From Chryseobacterium sp. JJR-5R (GTDB lineage: Bacteria; Bacteroidota; Bacteroidia; Flavobacteriales; Weeksellaceae), in assembly GCF_034047335.1 (NCBI RefSeq), contig NZ_CP139137.1, forward strand, positions 744,001 to 808,000: 64,000 nt of DNA, given 5' to 3'. The translations under genes and the position numbers were made by a program. The notes under the pieces were generated by a model. The model saw only the letters and a program-made list of their open reading frames with translations. It did not search any database and had not been told where the DNA came from. Positions 35,393-43,152 of the stretch are shown here, piece by piece (within the stretch, counting starts at the first letter, position 1; each line of letters begins with the position of its first letter).

Positions 35393-38300
35393 ATGAAAAC
35401 GGTATATATAAAATTCCTGTTGTTTTTTCCTTTGTTCTGCATGGCACAAATCCCGGTGATCGAAACGGCGGACGGAAAAGGCGGGTACGTAAAAAATAAC
35501 CGGGTTGTCCTTCAGAAATTGATGATCGAAACCAAAATTACAGGCAGCCTCTCTACGCATGTTGTGACGATGGTCTTTAAAAACAATTCCAATCGGTTAA
35601 GAGAAGGGCGTCTGACGTTTCCGCTTCCGGAAGGGGTTAATGCCGGCGGATATGCTCTGGATATCAACGGGAAGCTGCGCAGTGCCGTTCCGGTAGAAAA
35701 AGAAAAGGCCAAAGAAGTGTATGAAACCATCAGGAAAAGGAATGTTGACCCGGGTGTCCTGGAAAAAGTGGAAGGCAATAACTTCCGGACGACTATTTAC
35801 CCGATTGCTGCCAACGGAGGCGAAAGGACGATTCAGATTACCTACAATGATGAACTGAAAAGATCAGAAAACGGCTACCGGTACTTTCTGCCCCTGAATT
35901 ATTCATCTGAAATTCCGGAATTCCATATCAAAACCACTGTTTTTCAGAATGCCGCTGCCCCTCAGCTGGAAGAAAAACCTGACGGCAGCTTTGATTTTGT
36001 GAAAAACGGCAATGCCTGGACCGCAGAGACCCGTAAAACCAACTATGTACCAGGGCATAATCTGAGGATCAACATTCCCCGGGGCAGCGACAGCCAGAAT
36101 ATCCTTATGCAGAAAGCTTCCGGCAATGCATCCTATTTCCTGGCCAACCTGAACATCAGCCCCAATGAACGTGCAAAAAAACTTCCGCAGGAACTGGCCA
36201 TCGTATGGGATCATTCATTAAGCGGAATCAAACGTGACCATGCCAAAGAACTCGCTTTGCTGGAAGCCTATTTTCAGAAACATAAAAACCTGGAAGTAAA
36301 AATTTATTTCATCAGCAATACGTTTGACGAAGGGAAAAGTTTTGCCATCAGGAACGGGGACTGGAGCCGTTTAAAATCATATTTGTTACAGGTAACGTAT
36401 GACGGCGGGACTGATTTCGGAGTGCTGCAGCCGGTAAAAGGAGATGAAGTCCTGTTTTTTACGGACGGGCTGGCTTCTTTCGGAGACCTGAAACTGGACT
36501 GGAAGCAGCCGGTGTATACCATTTCATCATCCAATACTGCGAATTTTAACCGGTTGAAATTCATCAGCAATAAAACAGGCGGTGAATTCCTGAACCTCAA
36601 TGAAAATGATCCTGAAAAGGAAGTAAGGAAATTACTGTTCCAGCCGCTGAAGTTTTTAGGCATTGAAAGCAGTCCGTCCGTTGACGAAGTATATCCTTCG
36701 CTGAAACAGACCATTTCGCAGGATTTTGTTCTGACCGGTATGTTAAAAGGAACCCAGGCTTCGGTTAAGCTGAAGTTCGGCTATGGCAATGAAGTGACAG
36801 AGGTGAAAACCGTAATGCTGGATGCTGCCGTACAATCCGTAAAAGACTGGGAAATTTCAAAATTCTGGGCCCAGAAGAAACTGAACGAACTGGAGATTTT
36901 TGAAAACCAGAACAAAGACGAAATTAAAAACATCAGCCGGCAGTTTGGCCTCGTCAGTAATTCCATGAGCCTGATGGTGCTGGAAAATGTGGAAGACTAT
37001 GTACGGTATGATATTGCCCCGCCTGCAGAGCTGAAAGCATCATTCGATCAGATGGTAAAGAACAGGCGTGCCGCAAAAGAAGAAAGGGTGAATAGCCTGA
37101 TGGCCGCCGCCGAAGCCATCACGGAAAACCTGAAAGCATGGTGGAAACAAGATTACCGTCAAAAGCCCGGGCGATATCCTAAGCCTGACCGTAATGCAGG
37201 ATATACAGATTCGATAAACGGAAGAAACGTAAGAATTGAGGAAGTGGTGGTCACAGGTGCCTTAGGGATAAGAAGAAGTGAAAAATCGGTTACTTCAGCA
37301 TCCACTGTTGTGACGACTTCCGGGACGGTTAGGGAACAGCCGCAGATCAGTACAAGAGGAATGTCTTCTCTTGCTTCTGGTAATGTAACTGAAGCGTTGC
37401 AGGGAAGAGCGATAGGAATAACAATCAGCACAAGGTCTGAACAGGATAAATTCCCGGAGGTGATTAATTCAGGCAGGATCAGTATGGCGGATATACCGTC
37501 AGGCGAAGAATATATGAAGGTATTCAGCGGGATCAGAAATCCGGAAATGATCTATGAACTGTATCTTAAAAACAGAAAAGCATATGAGAGCCTGCCGCAG
37601 TATTATTTTGATGTTTCCCAGCTGCTGTTTAAGAATAATGACAGAAAAGCAGGATTAAAGGTATTGAGTTCGGTTGCTGATCTTGACCTTGAAAACGAGG
37701 AGCTGTATAAACTGCTGGCATACAGGCTGAAACAGGCTGAAGCCTATGACAAGGAATTGTTGGCAACCCAAAAGATCCTGGAATGGAGGCCATTCGATCC
37801 GCAGAGTTACCGGGATTATGCCCTGGCCCTGGAAGACAACGGAAACCATCAGCAGGCTTTGGATAACCTGTATAAGATCCTCAACCAATCCTATACAAAA
37901 GAACTGGCCGACCGCGACCAAGGAATTGAAGAAACGGTTATCATGGAAATCAACAGGCTGATCAGCACGTACGGAGATCAGCTCGACCTTAAAAATATCA
38001 ATCCGAAAATCATAGCAGACCTTCCGGTCAACGTCAGGGTAGTGATCAGCTGGAACAAAGACGATACAGATATTGACCTTTGGGTAACGGATCCCAACGA
38101 TGAACGCTGCTATTACTCCCACAAGGAAACGGAAATCGGCGGCAGGCTGAGCAATGATTTTACCAGAGGCTTCGGGCCTGAACAGTTCCTGCTGAAAAAG
38201 GCAGTTAAAGGAAAATATAAAATCCAGACCAATTTCTTCGGCGAACGTCAGACAGGCATAGCAGGGCCGACCGCCATAATGGCGGAAGTCTATATCAATT

Positions 38301-38404
38301 ATGCCACAGGAAAACAGGAAAGAAAAATAGTGGTGTTCCAGAATCAGAAAACAGATGAAAAAAGAAATGATGGCGGCATCCTGATCGGTGAGTTTGAATT
38401 TTAA
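35393..38404 (+). CDS. VIT/vWA-like protein with TonB-plug-like segment and DUF2135
   Basis: 1003 residues. Signal peptide (MKTVYIKFLLFFPLFCMAQ). A VIT domain follows (about 20-150: EGRLTFPLPEGVNAGGYALD, EKAKEVYETIRKRNVDPG), then a vWA-like region (about 270-400) whose metal site is degenerate (IVWDHSLSG). About residues 610-690 contain VRIEEVVVTGALGIRR and a QPQISTRGMSS...EALQGRAIG segment like the start of SusC/TonB plug domains. TPR-like helices and a C-terminal DUF2135 domain (WNKDDTDIDLWVTDPNDERC) complete it. Probably a surface or periplasmic adhesion/assembly protein. Stands alone. Confidence 0.8.
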   Translation: MKTVYIKFLLFFPLFCMAQIPVIETADGKGGYVKNNRVVLQKLMIETKITGSLSTHVVTMVFKNNSNRLREGRLTFPLPEGVNAGGYALDINGKLRSAVPVEKEKAKEVYETIRKRNVDPGVLEKVEGNNFRTTIYPIAANGGERTIQITYNDELKRSENGYRYFLPLNYSSEIPEFHIKTTVFQNAAAPQLEEKPDGSFDFVKNGNAWTAETRKTNYVPGHNLRINIPRGSDSQNILMQKASGNASYFLANLNISPNERAKKLPQELAIVWDHSLSGIKRDHAKELALLEAYFQKHKNLEVKIYFISNTFDEGKSFAIRNGDWSRLKSYLLQVTYDGGTDFGVLQPVKGDEVLFFTDGLASFGDLKLDWKQPVYTISSSNTANFNRLKFISNKTGGEFLNLNENDPEKEVRKLLFQPLKFLGIESSPSVDEVYPSLKQTISQDFVLTGMLKGTQASVKLKFGYGNEVTEVKTVMLDAAVQSVKDWEISKFWAQKKLNELEIFENQNKDEIKNISRQFGLVSNSMSLMVLENVEDYVRYDIAPPAELKASFDQMVKNRRAAKEERVNSLMAAAEAITENLKAWWKQDYRQKPGRYPKPDRNAGYTDSINGRNVRIEEVVVTGALGIRRSEKSVTSASTVVTTSGTVREQPQISTRGMSSLASGNVTEALQGRAIGITISTRSEQDKFPEVINSGRISMADIPSGEEYMKVFSGIRNPEMIYELYLKNRKAYESLPQYYFDVSQLLFKNNDRKAGLKVLSSVADLDLENEELYKLLAYRLKQAEAYDKELLATQKILEWRPFDPQSYRDYALALEDNGNHQQALDNLYKILNQSYTKELADRDQGIEETVIMEINRLISTYGDQLDLKNINPKIIADLPVNVRVVISWNKDDTDIDLWVTDPNDERCYYSHKETEIGGRLSNDFTRGFGPEQFLLKKAVKGKYKIQTNFFGERQTGIAGPTAIMAEVYINYATGKQERKIVVFQNQKTDEKRNDGGILIGEFEF

Positions 38405-38480
38405 TATTTAATGAAAAGTCAGTAAAATCTTCCTCAGTCTTTCAGACAGGGCTTGTTTTAGAAGGATAAAGCATTTTCTC

Positions 38481-38488
38481 TATCTTTG
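38481..38488 (+). promoter_or_regulatory. Putative -7 element of deoD
   Basis: TATCTTTG, a TAnnTTTG match, 22 bases before the deoD start codon. Confidence 0.6.
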
Positions 38489-38510
38489 CCCTATTGAAAA
38501 AAATAACAAT

Positions 38511-39221
38511 ATGAGTATTCACATCAGTGCCGGCAAGGGAGAGATTGCCAAAGTTGTGCTGCAGCCGGGAGATCCGCTCCGCGCGCAGTTCATTGCCGAA
38601 AAATATCTTGAAAATGCCGAATTGGTCAGCAAGACAAGAGGGATTTTTTATTATACCGGCTTTTATAAAGGGAAAGAAATTACCGTAGGGGCAAGCGGAA
38701 TGGGCTTCCCGAGCATCGGGATTTATTCTTTCGAGCTGTTTACCGAATATGAAGTCGATACCATTATACGGATCGGGACCTGCGGGGTATACAGTACCGA
38801 TCTTAAGCTGTTTGATATCCTGAATGTGGAAAAAGCAGCCAGTGAAAGTACCTATGCAAAATATGCCTGGGGAATTGAAGAGGAAATCCTGTCCCACCAG
38901 GGAACGATCTTTGATACCCTGAACCGGACTGCCGGCGAACTTGCATTACAGGCAAAATCCATCAATGTCCACAGCAGTGATATTTTCTACCGGAAAGACC
39001 CGGCTGTTCCTGCCATTGCTGAGAAATACAACTGTCCGGCCGTGGAAATGGAAGCGTTCGGGTTATTTGCCAATGCGCAGCATTTAGGGAAAAATGCAGC
39101 CACCATCCTTACCGTAACGGATATTATCCCGACCCACGAGAAAATTTCCGCCGGCGAAAGGGAAAGGGCCCTGAAGCCTATGATGGAACTTGCGCTGGAA
39201 TCGGCGATTAAAGGATTGTAA
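38511..39221 (+). CDS. deoD: Purine nucleoside phosphorylase, DeoD type
   Basis: 236 residues, the usual hexameric PNP length. It splits purine nucleosides with phosphate to base and ribose-1-phosphate. Signatures: VVLQPGDPLRAQFIAEKYL (phosphate site), GASGMGFPSIGIYSFEL, RIGTCGVY and VEMEAFGLFANAQ (ribose/base site). Its own promoter and terminator make it a single-gene unit. Confidence 0.95.
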   Translation: MSIHISAGKGEIAKVVLQPGDPLRAQFIAEKYLENAELVSKTRGIFYYTGFYKGKEITVGASGMGFPSIGIYSFELFTEYEVDTIIRIGTCGVYSTDLKLFDILNVEKAASESTYAKYAWGIEEEILSHQGTIFDTLNRTAGELALQAKSINVHSSDIFYRKDPAVPAIAEKYNCPAVEMEAFGLFANAQHLGKNAATILTVTDIIPTHEKISAGERERALKPMMELALESAIKGL

Positions 39222-39251
39222 ACAGCGTATTTATATACATTTTGACATGCA

Positions 39252-39283
39252 AAAGAGCTTGGCAGATTGCTGAGCTCTTTTTC
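39252..39283. terminator. Shared terminator between deoD and tatD
   Basis: AAAGAGCT (39252-39259) pairs with AGCTCTTT (39273-39280), T tracts on both strands; serves the convergent deoD and tatD genes. Confidence 0.75.
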
Positions 39284-40068
39284 TATATCCTGAAAAATTT
39301 CCGGGCTGTCTCTGTGGTTTCATGAGCCACTTCAGAAAGGCTGATTTTCTTTATATGGGCAATGGTCTGTGCCACATAGGGCAGAAATGCAGGTTCATTT
39401 CTGCGGTGCTGCATCCGCGGCATATTTTTCGGCAGCATAAACGGTGCATCGGTCTCAACCATCATACGGTCAAGCGGGACATAACGGATCACTTCTTCCA
39501 GATGGCCGAACCGGTTCTGATCGCTTATCGCTCCCGTGAATCCTAGGTAAAAACCTTTATCCAGATAGATTTTCGCTTCATTCAGCGTTCCGGTAAAGCA
39601 GTGGACCACCGCTTCCGGCATTTTGGAACGGTAATCGTCCGTGATATCGTTAAACCTCCTGAAAGCAGATCTTTCATGCAGGAAAAGCGGTTTGTTGACT
39701 TCAATGGACAGTTCAAGCTGGGCACGGTAGCACGTTTCCTGAACGGGCCTTGGCGAAAAATCCCGGTCAAAATCCAGTCCGCATTCCCCTACGGAAACCA
39801 CATGGTTCTGTTCCAGCAAGGTTCTGAGCTCCTGAATGCCCTGTTGGGTAAAAGACTTCGCGTCATGAGGGTGGATGCCTGCCGTGGAATATAAAATTTC
39901 AGGATAGTCTTCTGCAATCCCTGCAGATTCCCTGCTTCCGCGTACGCTTGTGCCGGTAAGGATCATCTGTTCCACACCGTGATCCAGGGCACGGTTGATT
40001 ATTTCTTCATGTTCGTTGTGAAACTGTTTATGGGTTAAATTGATGCCGATATTAATCAGTGTATTCAT
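39283..40068 (-). CDS. tatD: TatD-family metal-dependent hydrolase (DNase)
   Basis: 261 residues. Amidohydrolase-fold nuclease: GECGLDFDRDFSPRPVQ, FLHERSAFRRF, VVHCFTGTLNEA and ETDAPFMLP carry the metal ligands. The usual first His pair of TatD (DxHxH) is replaced by NIGINLTHKQF, so one metal site may be altered. Overlaps the 105-aa gene upstream by four bases (ATGA), which places it at the end of the tRNA/protein mosaic transcript. Confidence 0.88.
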   Translation of the reverse strand: MNTLINIGINLTHKQFHNEHEEIINRALDHGVEQMILTGTSVRGSRESAGIAEDYPEILYSTAGIHPHDAKSFTQQGIQELRTLLEQNHVVSVGECGLDFDRDFSPRPVQETCYRAQLELSIEVNKPLFLHERSAFRRFNDITDDYRSKMPEAVVHCFTGTLNEAKIYLDKGFYLGFTGAISDQNRFGHLEEVIRYVPLDRMMVETDAPFMLPKNMPRMQHRRNEPAFLPYVAQTIAHIKKISLSEVAHETTETARKFFRI

Positions 40069-40382
40069 TTTTTTGATGTTTTGTTAATTAAAAAATATCT
40101 TGTTACATGCGCACGGTTTACAGCGCTTTTAAATGATTTTTCAGAATAAAAACTTCTGTAGCCGGAATCTGTTCTTCCGTTAATTTGTGTTGTGATTTTA
40201 GCCCGGATCAATTTCCGTCTTTTTTTCCTCTGCTTAAAAAACCTGACGGTTTCACGGAGCTGGTCTTCTATTTCAGACTTTTCCGTTCTTCTCCATTTCT
40301 TATTGCCGTATTTTTTCAGATAGGGTGGGATCTTCCCCCATTCATAACTTCTGAAAGTCCCTTTATTATATACGTTTTTCAT
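40065..40382 (-). CDS. Small basic protein upstream of tatD
   Basis: 105 residues, strongly basic (FKQRKKRRKLIRAKIT, RTEKSEIEDQLRE), no membrane segment. The charge suggests RNA binding, which would suit its place 20 bases downstream of a tRNA-like gene. No family recognised. Its stop overlaps the tatD start. Confidence 0.55.
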   Translation of the reverse strand: MKNVYNKGTFRSYEWGKIPPYLKKYGNKKWRRTEKSEIEDQLRETVRFFKQRKKRRKLIRAKITTQINGRTDSGYRSFYSEKSFKSAVNRAHVTRYFLINKTSKK

Positions 40383-40401
40383 AATAACATAAATTTAAAA
40401 A

Positions 40402-40470
40402 AGAAACAGGCAGGATTCGAACCTGCAACTTTCCTGTGCGTGGAATGTTTTTCCGTTAAACTACTGTTTC
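40402..40470 (-). tRNA. tRNA-like gene, Cys-type (GCA)
   Basis: 69 nt. Acceptor GAAACAG/CTGTTTC is perfect, D-stem GTTT/AAAC, T-arm GCAGG-TTCGAAT-CCTGC canonical. The anticodon loop ACGCACA gives GCA at 34-36 and the discriminator is U, the Cys identity base. Odd features: position 33 is C instead of the near-universal U, and the top pair of the anticodon stem is A-A. It lies between two protein genes of the same strand. Confidence 0.7.
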
Positions 40471-40475
40471 TTTTA

Positions 40476-42395
40476 TTAGGTTTCAGCTTCCAGAAGGCTG
40501 AAATATTCCGTAGCGGTTAACGGCCTTATGTTCCCTTCAGGACTCACCTCTTTTTTTAATTCACAGATGAGCAGGTCTCCCTGCCTTTTCAGGCATCTGA
40601 TATGCGGAATAATATTTTCATGAATTCTGAAGGTTGATGCAACAGCCGTTAAAGCATTGTCTTTATACTGGGGTTCTATCCAGAGCCAGTGTTCATTTCC
40701 CGTGGACGCGCACCGGCATTTCACGGCGTACGAATGTTTATCTCTTCTCCAGGAATACAGGCCGAGTTTACTGTTTTCAACGGCATATACTTCATAGTGG
40801 TTTATCTTTTTTACGGAAGATTCATTTCCGTTCCTGTCATACTGAAAATAATTTACCGGAATTTGCGCTTCATTTATTTTTACGGCCCCGAACTTTTTCA
40901 TTAAAGTTCCTACGCCCACATATCTGAAACAGAAAAGCCTGAATTCACGGTCATAAGAATCAAAAAACGCTTCAGGCTTTATCGGCTCCGTTCTATCCCA
41001 GAGTTTTTCAATTTTATTTAAAATTTTCAGGAAATGAGATGAGCTGTAATTCGTCCATTCCCGTTCATACTCCCGGGTGACAAAATGCTGAAAGCTGCTG
41101 TGCCTCAGTTTAAGAATGGAAACCAGCTTCTGCAGCGAATGGATATAATACCCCGGGACATTATATTCTAATGATGACCCTGAAATGATACATTCGTCTT
41201 TTGTGATATAAACACGGTCTCTCACCTTAAAATAAATCTTGTTAGCAAGACCTTCATAATCCTCATTTTCATCATATAGATAATGGTTTACTTCTTTCAG
41301 TGACGGGAATTCTGATCCTTTCTGCCGGTCTGATGTAAGATAATTGATGTACTCCAGTGATCTGAAATTTACGGTGCCGTTAAACATAAGCCTCTGGTTA
41401 ATTCTTTTCAGATGGTCAAATTCACAGTATTTATGCATGATAAGCGTTCCCGCTTCAACCAGATTTTTTGCAATTACCTGATCCGTATTGAAATTTCCGG
41501 TTATTTTCTCAAGCATTTCTAGGTAACAGGTTTCCGAACCGTGGTTCTGAAGGTTGCCGTGAATTTCATTAAGCATAGGAAAAGCAGCAGCACTGTTGCG
41601 GTTGATCATAATGGTTCCGGTTTTTTCCAGTACCGGGAAATTGATATAGGAGCCGTTTTCAAAATGAACTTTTCCGGTGGTTTCCTGAAGCTGCGGAAAA
41701 GATGCTTTCGTATTTTCAAACCTGAGGTTTCCCATAATTTTTTTTAGCACAGGGAAATAATGGGTGAATTCATGCGCTGATTTCTCACGGTTTTCCATGA
41801 CAAGTGCGCCATGAATGAATTCCAGATTCGGAAAAGAAATATGCTTACCGAAAATAGTAACCGCTCCGAGAATTTCACGATGAGGAAAAACCAGGTCATT
41901 GCCAAAAATATCAATATTGAAAATACCGTCTTCAGGCAGAATATCAATTTCATACTGATGATTAACAGGAATAACGATTCTTCCCTTTTTTAATTTCTTA
42001 CCCCTTGCATAAACAGCCGAATTTTTAAGGTTGATACTTCCTCCGACAGTCATTAAATGCGGGAAGGCGAAATCGATAATACATTTGATATTCCCTTTTA
42101 CTTTCTCCAGCCGGTCCAGTACTGCAGGGCAATGCAGCGTAAAATTTCCCTCTACCGTTTTAAGCACGGGAAATGAACAGCCCGGTGCATCCACAGACAG
42201 GTTTCCCTTTACTTTGACAAGGTTCGGAAAACGGCAGCCTTCACCGCGCAGCAGCAGGTTACCGTTGACTTCCGTGAAATCAAAAACCATGTCCTTCGCA
42301 TAGATTTCTAAGGATGAATATTCATCTGCATTGATTTCCTGAGCCTCTTTATCGGAAAAGATTTTACGGTTTTTTATCGCTTTAGTCGTAGGCAT
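40476..42395 (-). CDS. Repeat protein, leucine-rich/beta-solenoid type
   Basis: 639 residues. Residues 40-360 consist of about 15 irregular 20-residue repeats of the form FPxLxxVxGNLxxx (FPNLVKVKGNLSVDA, FPVLKTVEGNFTLH, FPQLQETTGKVHFEN), resembling receptor-L or beta-solenoid LRR folds. The C-terminal 250 residues are different and unrecognised (FRYVGVGTLMKKFGAVKIN, WRRDKHSYAVKCRCAS). No signal peptide, so cytoplasmic. Overlaps the 142-aa gene by 14 bases and is followed by the Cys-type tRNA. Could scaffold RNA or protein; unknown. Confidence 0.65.
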   Translation of the reverse strand: MPTTKAIKNRKIFSDKEAQEINADEYSSLEIYAKDMVFDFTEVNGNLLLRGEGCRFPNLVKVKGNLSVDAPGCSFPVLKTVEGNFTLHCPAVLDRLEKVKGNIKCIIDFAFPHLMTVGGSINLKNSAVYARGKKLKKGRIVIPVNHQYEIDILPEDGIFNIDIFGNDLVFPHREILGAVTIFGKHISFPNLEFIHGALVMENREKSAHEFTHYFPVLKKIMGNLRFENTKASFPQLQETTGKVHFENGSYINFPVLEKTGTIMINRNSAAAFPMLNEIHGNLQNHGSETCYLEMLEKITGNFNTDQVIAKNLVEAGTLIMHKYCEFDHLKRINQRLMFNGTVNFRSLEYINYLTSDRQKGSEFPSLKEVNHYLYDENEDYEGLANKIYFKVRDRVYITKDECIISGSSLEYNVPGYYIHSLQKLVSILKLRHSSFQHFVTREYEREWTNYSSSHFLKILNKIEKLWDRTEPIKPEAFFDSYDREFRLFCFRYVGVGTLMKKFGAVKINEAQIPVNYFQYDRNGNESSVKKINHYEVYAVENSKLGLYSWRRDKHSYAVKCRCASTGNEHWLWIEPQYKDNALTAVASTFRIHENIIPHIRCLKRQGDLLICELKKEVSPEGNIRPLTATEYFSLLEAET

Positions 42396-42810
42396 TTTCG
42401 TTGAGTTGGGTTATCGGGTTATATTCCTGCTGGATATACTTTACAAAATATCCTTTCTCTATACAGAGGATGTCATGTTCATGATGGATGATAAAAGCAT
42501 CTTCAGGAATATAAAATACTTCCGTACGGTCATTTTTTCCGGATATTTTATAATTCCGGGCTTTCAGGATGTGCTGGTTCCCGGTCTTTTCCAGGCAGTA
42601 CTCTTTATAATTTTCGGTATGGTCATCAATATTTTTGATCCTGTTTTTATTTCTCACAGCCCTTCTCTGAACCGGCGGTATAATTTCCGGTTTTTTCTGA
42701 GCTGCCACCTGAAATTTTTTTTCAGCCACGGGCCATTCTTTCCGCTGCACCGGAACAGGCGTCCGGACTTCTTCAATAATTCTGAAAAAAATCAATAATT
42801 TCTTAAGCAT
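42382..42810 (-). CDS. Unknown basic protein in the tRNA/protein mosaic
   Basis: 142 residues from the ATG at 42810 (MLKKLLIFFRIIEEV). A TTG start further upstream would lie inside the tRNA-like gene and is rejected. The N-terminal half is basic and Pro/Gln-rich (PVQRRAVRNKNRIKNIDD). The C-terminal half is a small beta-domain (TEVFYIPEDAFIIHHEHDIL). No homology recognised. Overlaps the 639-aa gene. Confidence 0.5.
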   Translation of the reverse strand: MLKKLLIFFRIIEEVRTPVPVQRKEWPVAEKKFQVAAQKKPEIIPPVQRRAVRNKNRIKNIDDHTENYKEYCLEKTGNQHILKARNYKISGKNDRTEVFYIPEDAFIIHHEHDILCIEKGYFVKYIQQEYNPITQLNENAYD

Positions 42811-42833
42811 GATATTCTGTTTTTTAATAAAGC

Positions 42834-42904
42834 ACAAAAAGGCCGGGATTGAACCGGCAACCTGTCCGGTAAGGACATATTTTTCCGGATTAAACTACAA
42901 CTTG
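42834..42904 (-). tRNA. Degenerate tRNA-like gene, Val-type (TAC)
   Basis: Good T-arm GCCGG-TTCAATC-CCGGC and D-region GTTTAATCCGG. The anticodon stem TGTC/GACA holds loop CTTACCG (anticodon TAC, U33 present). The acceptor CAAGTTG/CTTTTTG has two T-T mismatches, but pairing continues outside it (AAAGCA with TGCTTT, out to 42829-42910), giving an unusually long terminal helix. Either a decayed tRNA or a tRNA mimic. Confidence 0.55.
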
Positions 42905-42916
42905 TGCTTTTATCTG

Positions 42917-42989
42917 GGAGTACAGCAGGAATCGAACCTGCATCTCTGATCAGTAAGATCAGTGTCCTTCCGTTCAGAACGATGTACTC
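42917..42989 (-). tRNA. tRNA-Val (TAC)
   Basis: Acceptor GAGTACA/TGTACTC (extendable by one G-C pair), D-stem GTTC/GGAC, anticodon arm CTGAT-CTTACTG-ATCAG, T-arm GCAGG-TTCGATT-CCTGC. All helices pair; U33 present. The discriminator C and a following CA are encoded. Confidence 0.8.
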
Positions 42990-42992
42990 CTT

Positions 42993-43064
42993 AGAAACGT
43001 ACGGGACTCGAACCCGCAGCCCCTGACTTGGCAGGTCAGTGCTCTTCCATTGAGCTACCGTTTC
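42993..43064 (-). tRNA. tRNA-Gly (GCC)
   Basis: Acceptor GAAACGG/ACGTTTC (last pair G-A mismatched), D-arm GCTCAATGGAAGAGC, anticodon arm CTGAC-CTGCCAA-GTCAG, T-arm GCGGG-TTCGAGT-CCCGT, discriminator U as in bacterial Gly tRNAs. Only three bases separate it from the Val gene. Confidence 0.85.
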
Positions 43065-43072
43065 AGTTTTTG

Positions 43073-43145
43073 GGAAGCGTGCAGGACTCGAACCTGCGGC
43101 CTCCGCCGTGACAGGGCGGCATTCTTCCTGCTGAACTAACGCTTC
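43073..43145 (-). tRNA. tRNA-Asp (GTC)
   Basis: Acceptor GAAGCGT/ACGCTTC perfect, D-stem GTTC/GAAT, anticodon arm CCGCC-CTGTCAC-GGCGG, T-arm GCAGG-TTCGAGT-CCTGC. The discriminator is C rather than the usual G of Asp tRNAs. It begins eight bases after the stop of the SDR gene, so it must be cut from a protein-coding transcript. Confidence 0.85.
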
Positions 43146-43152
43146 TCTGTTT

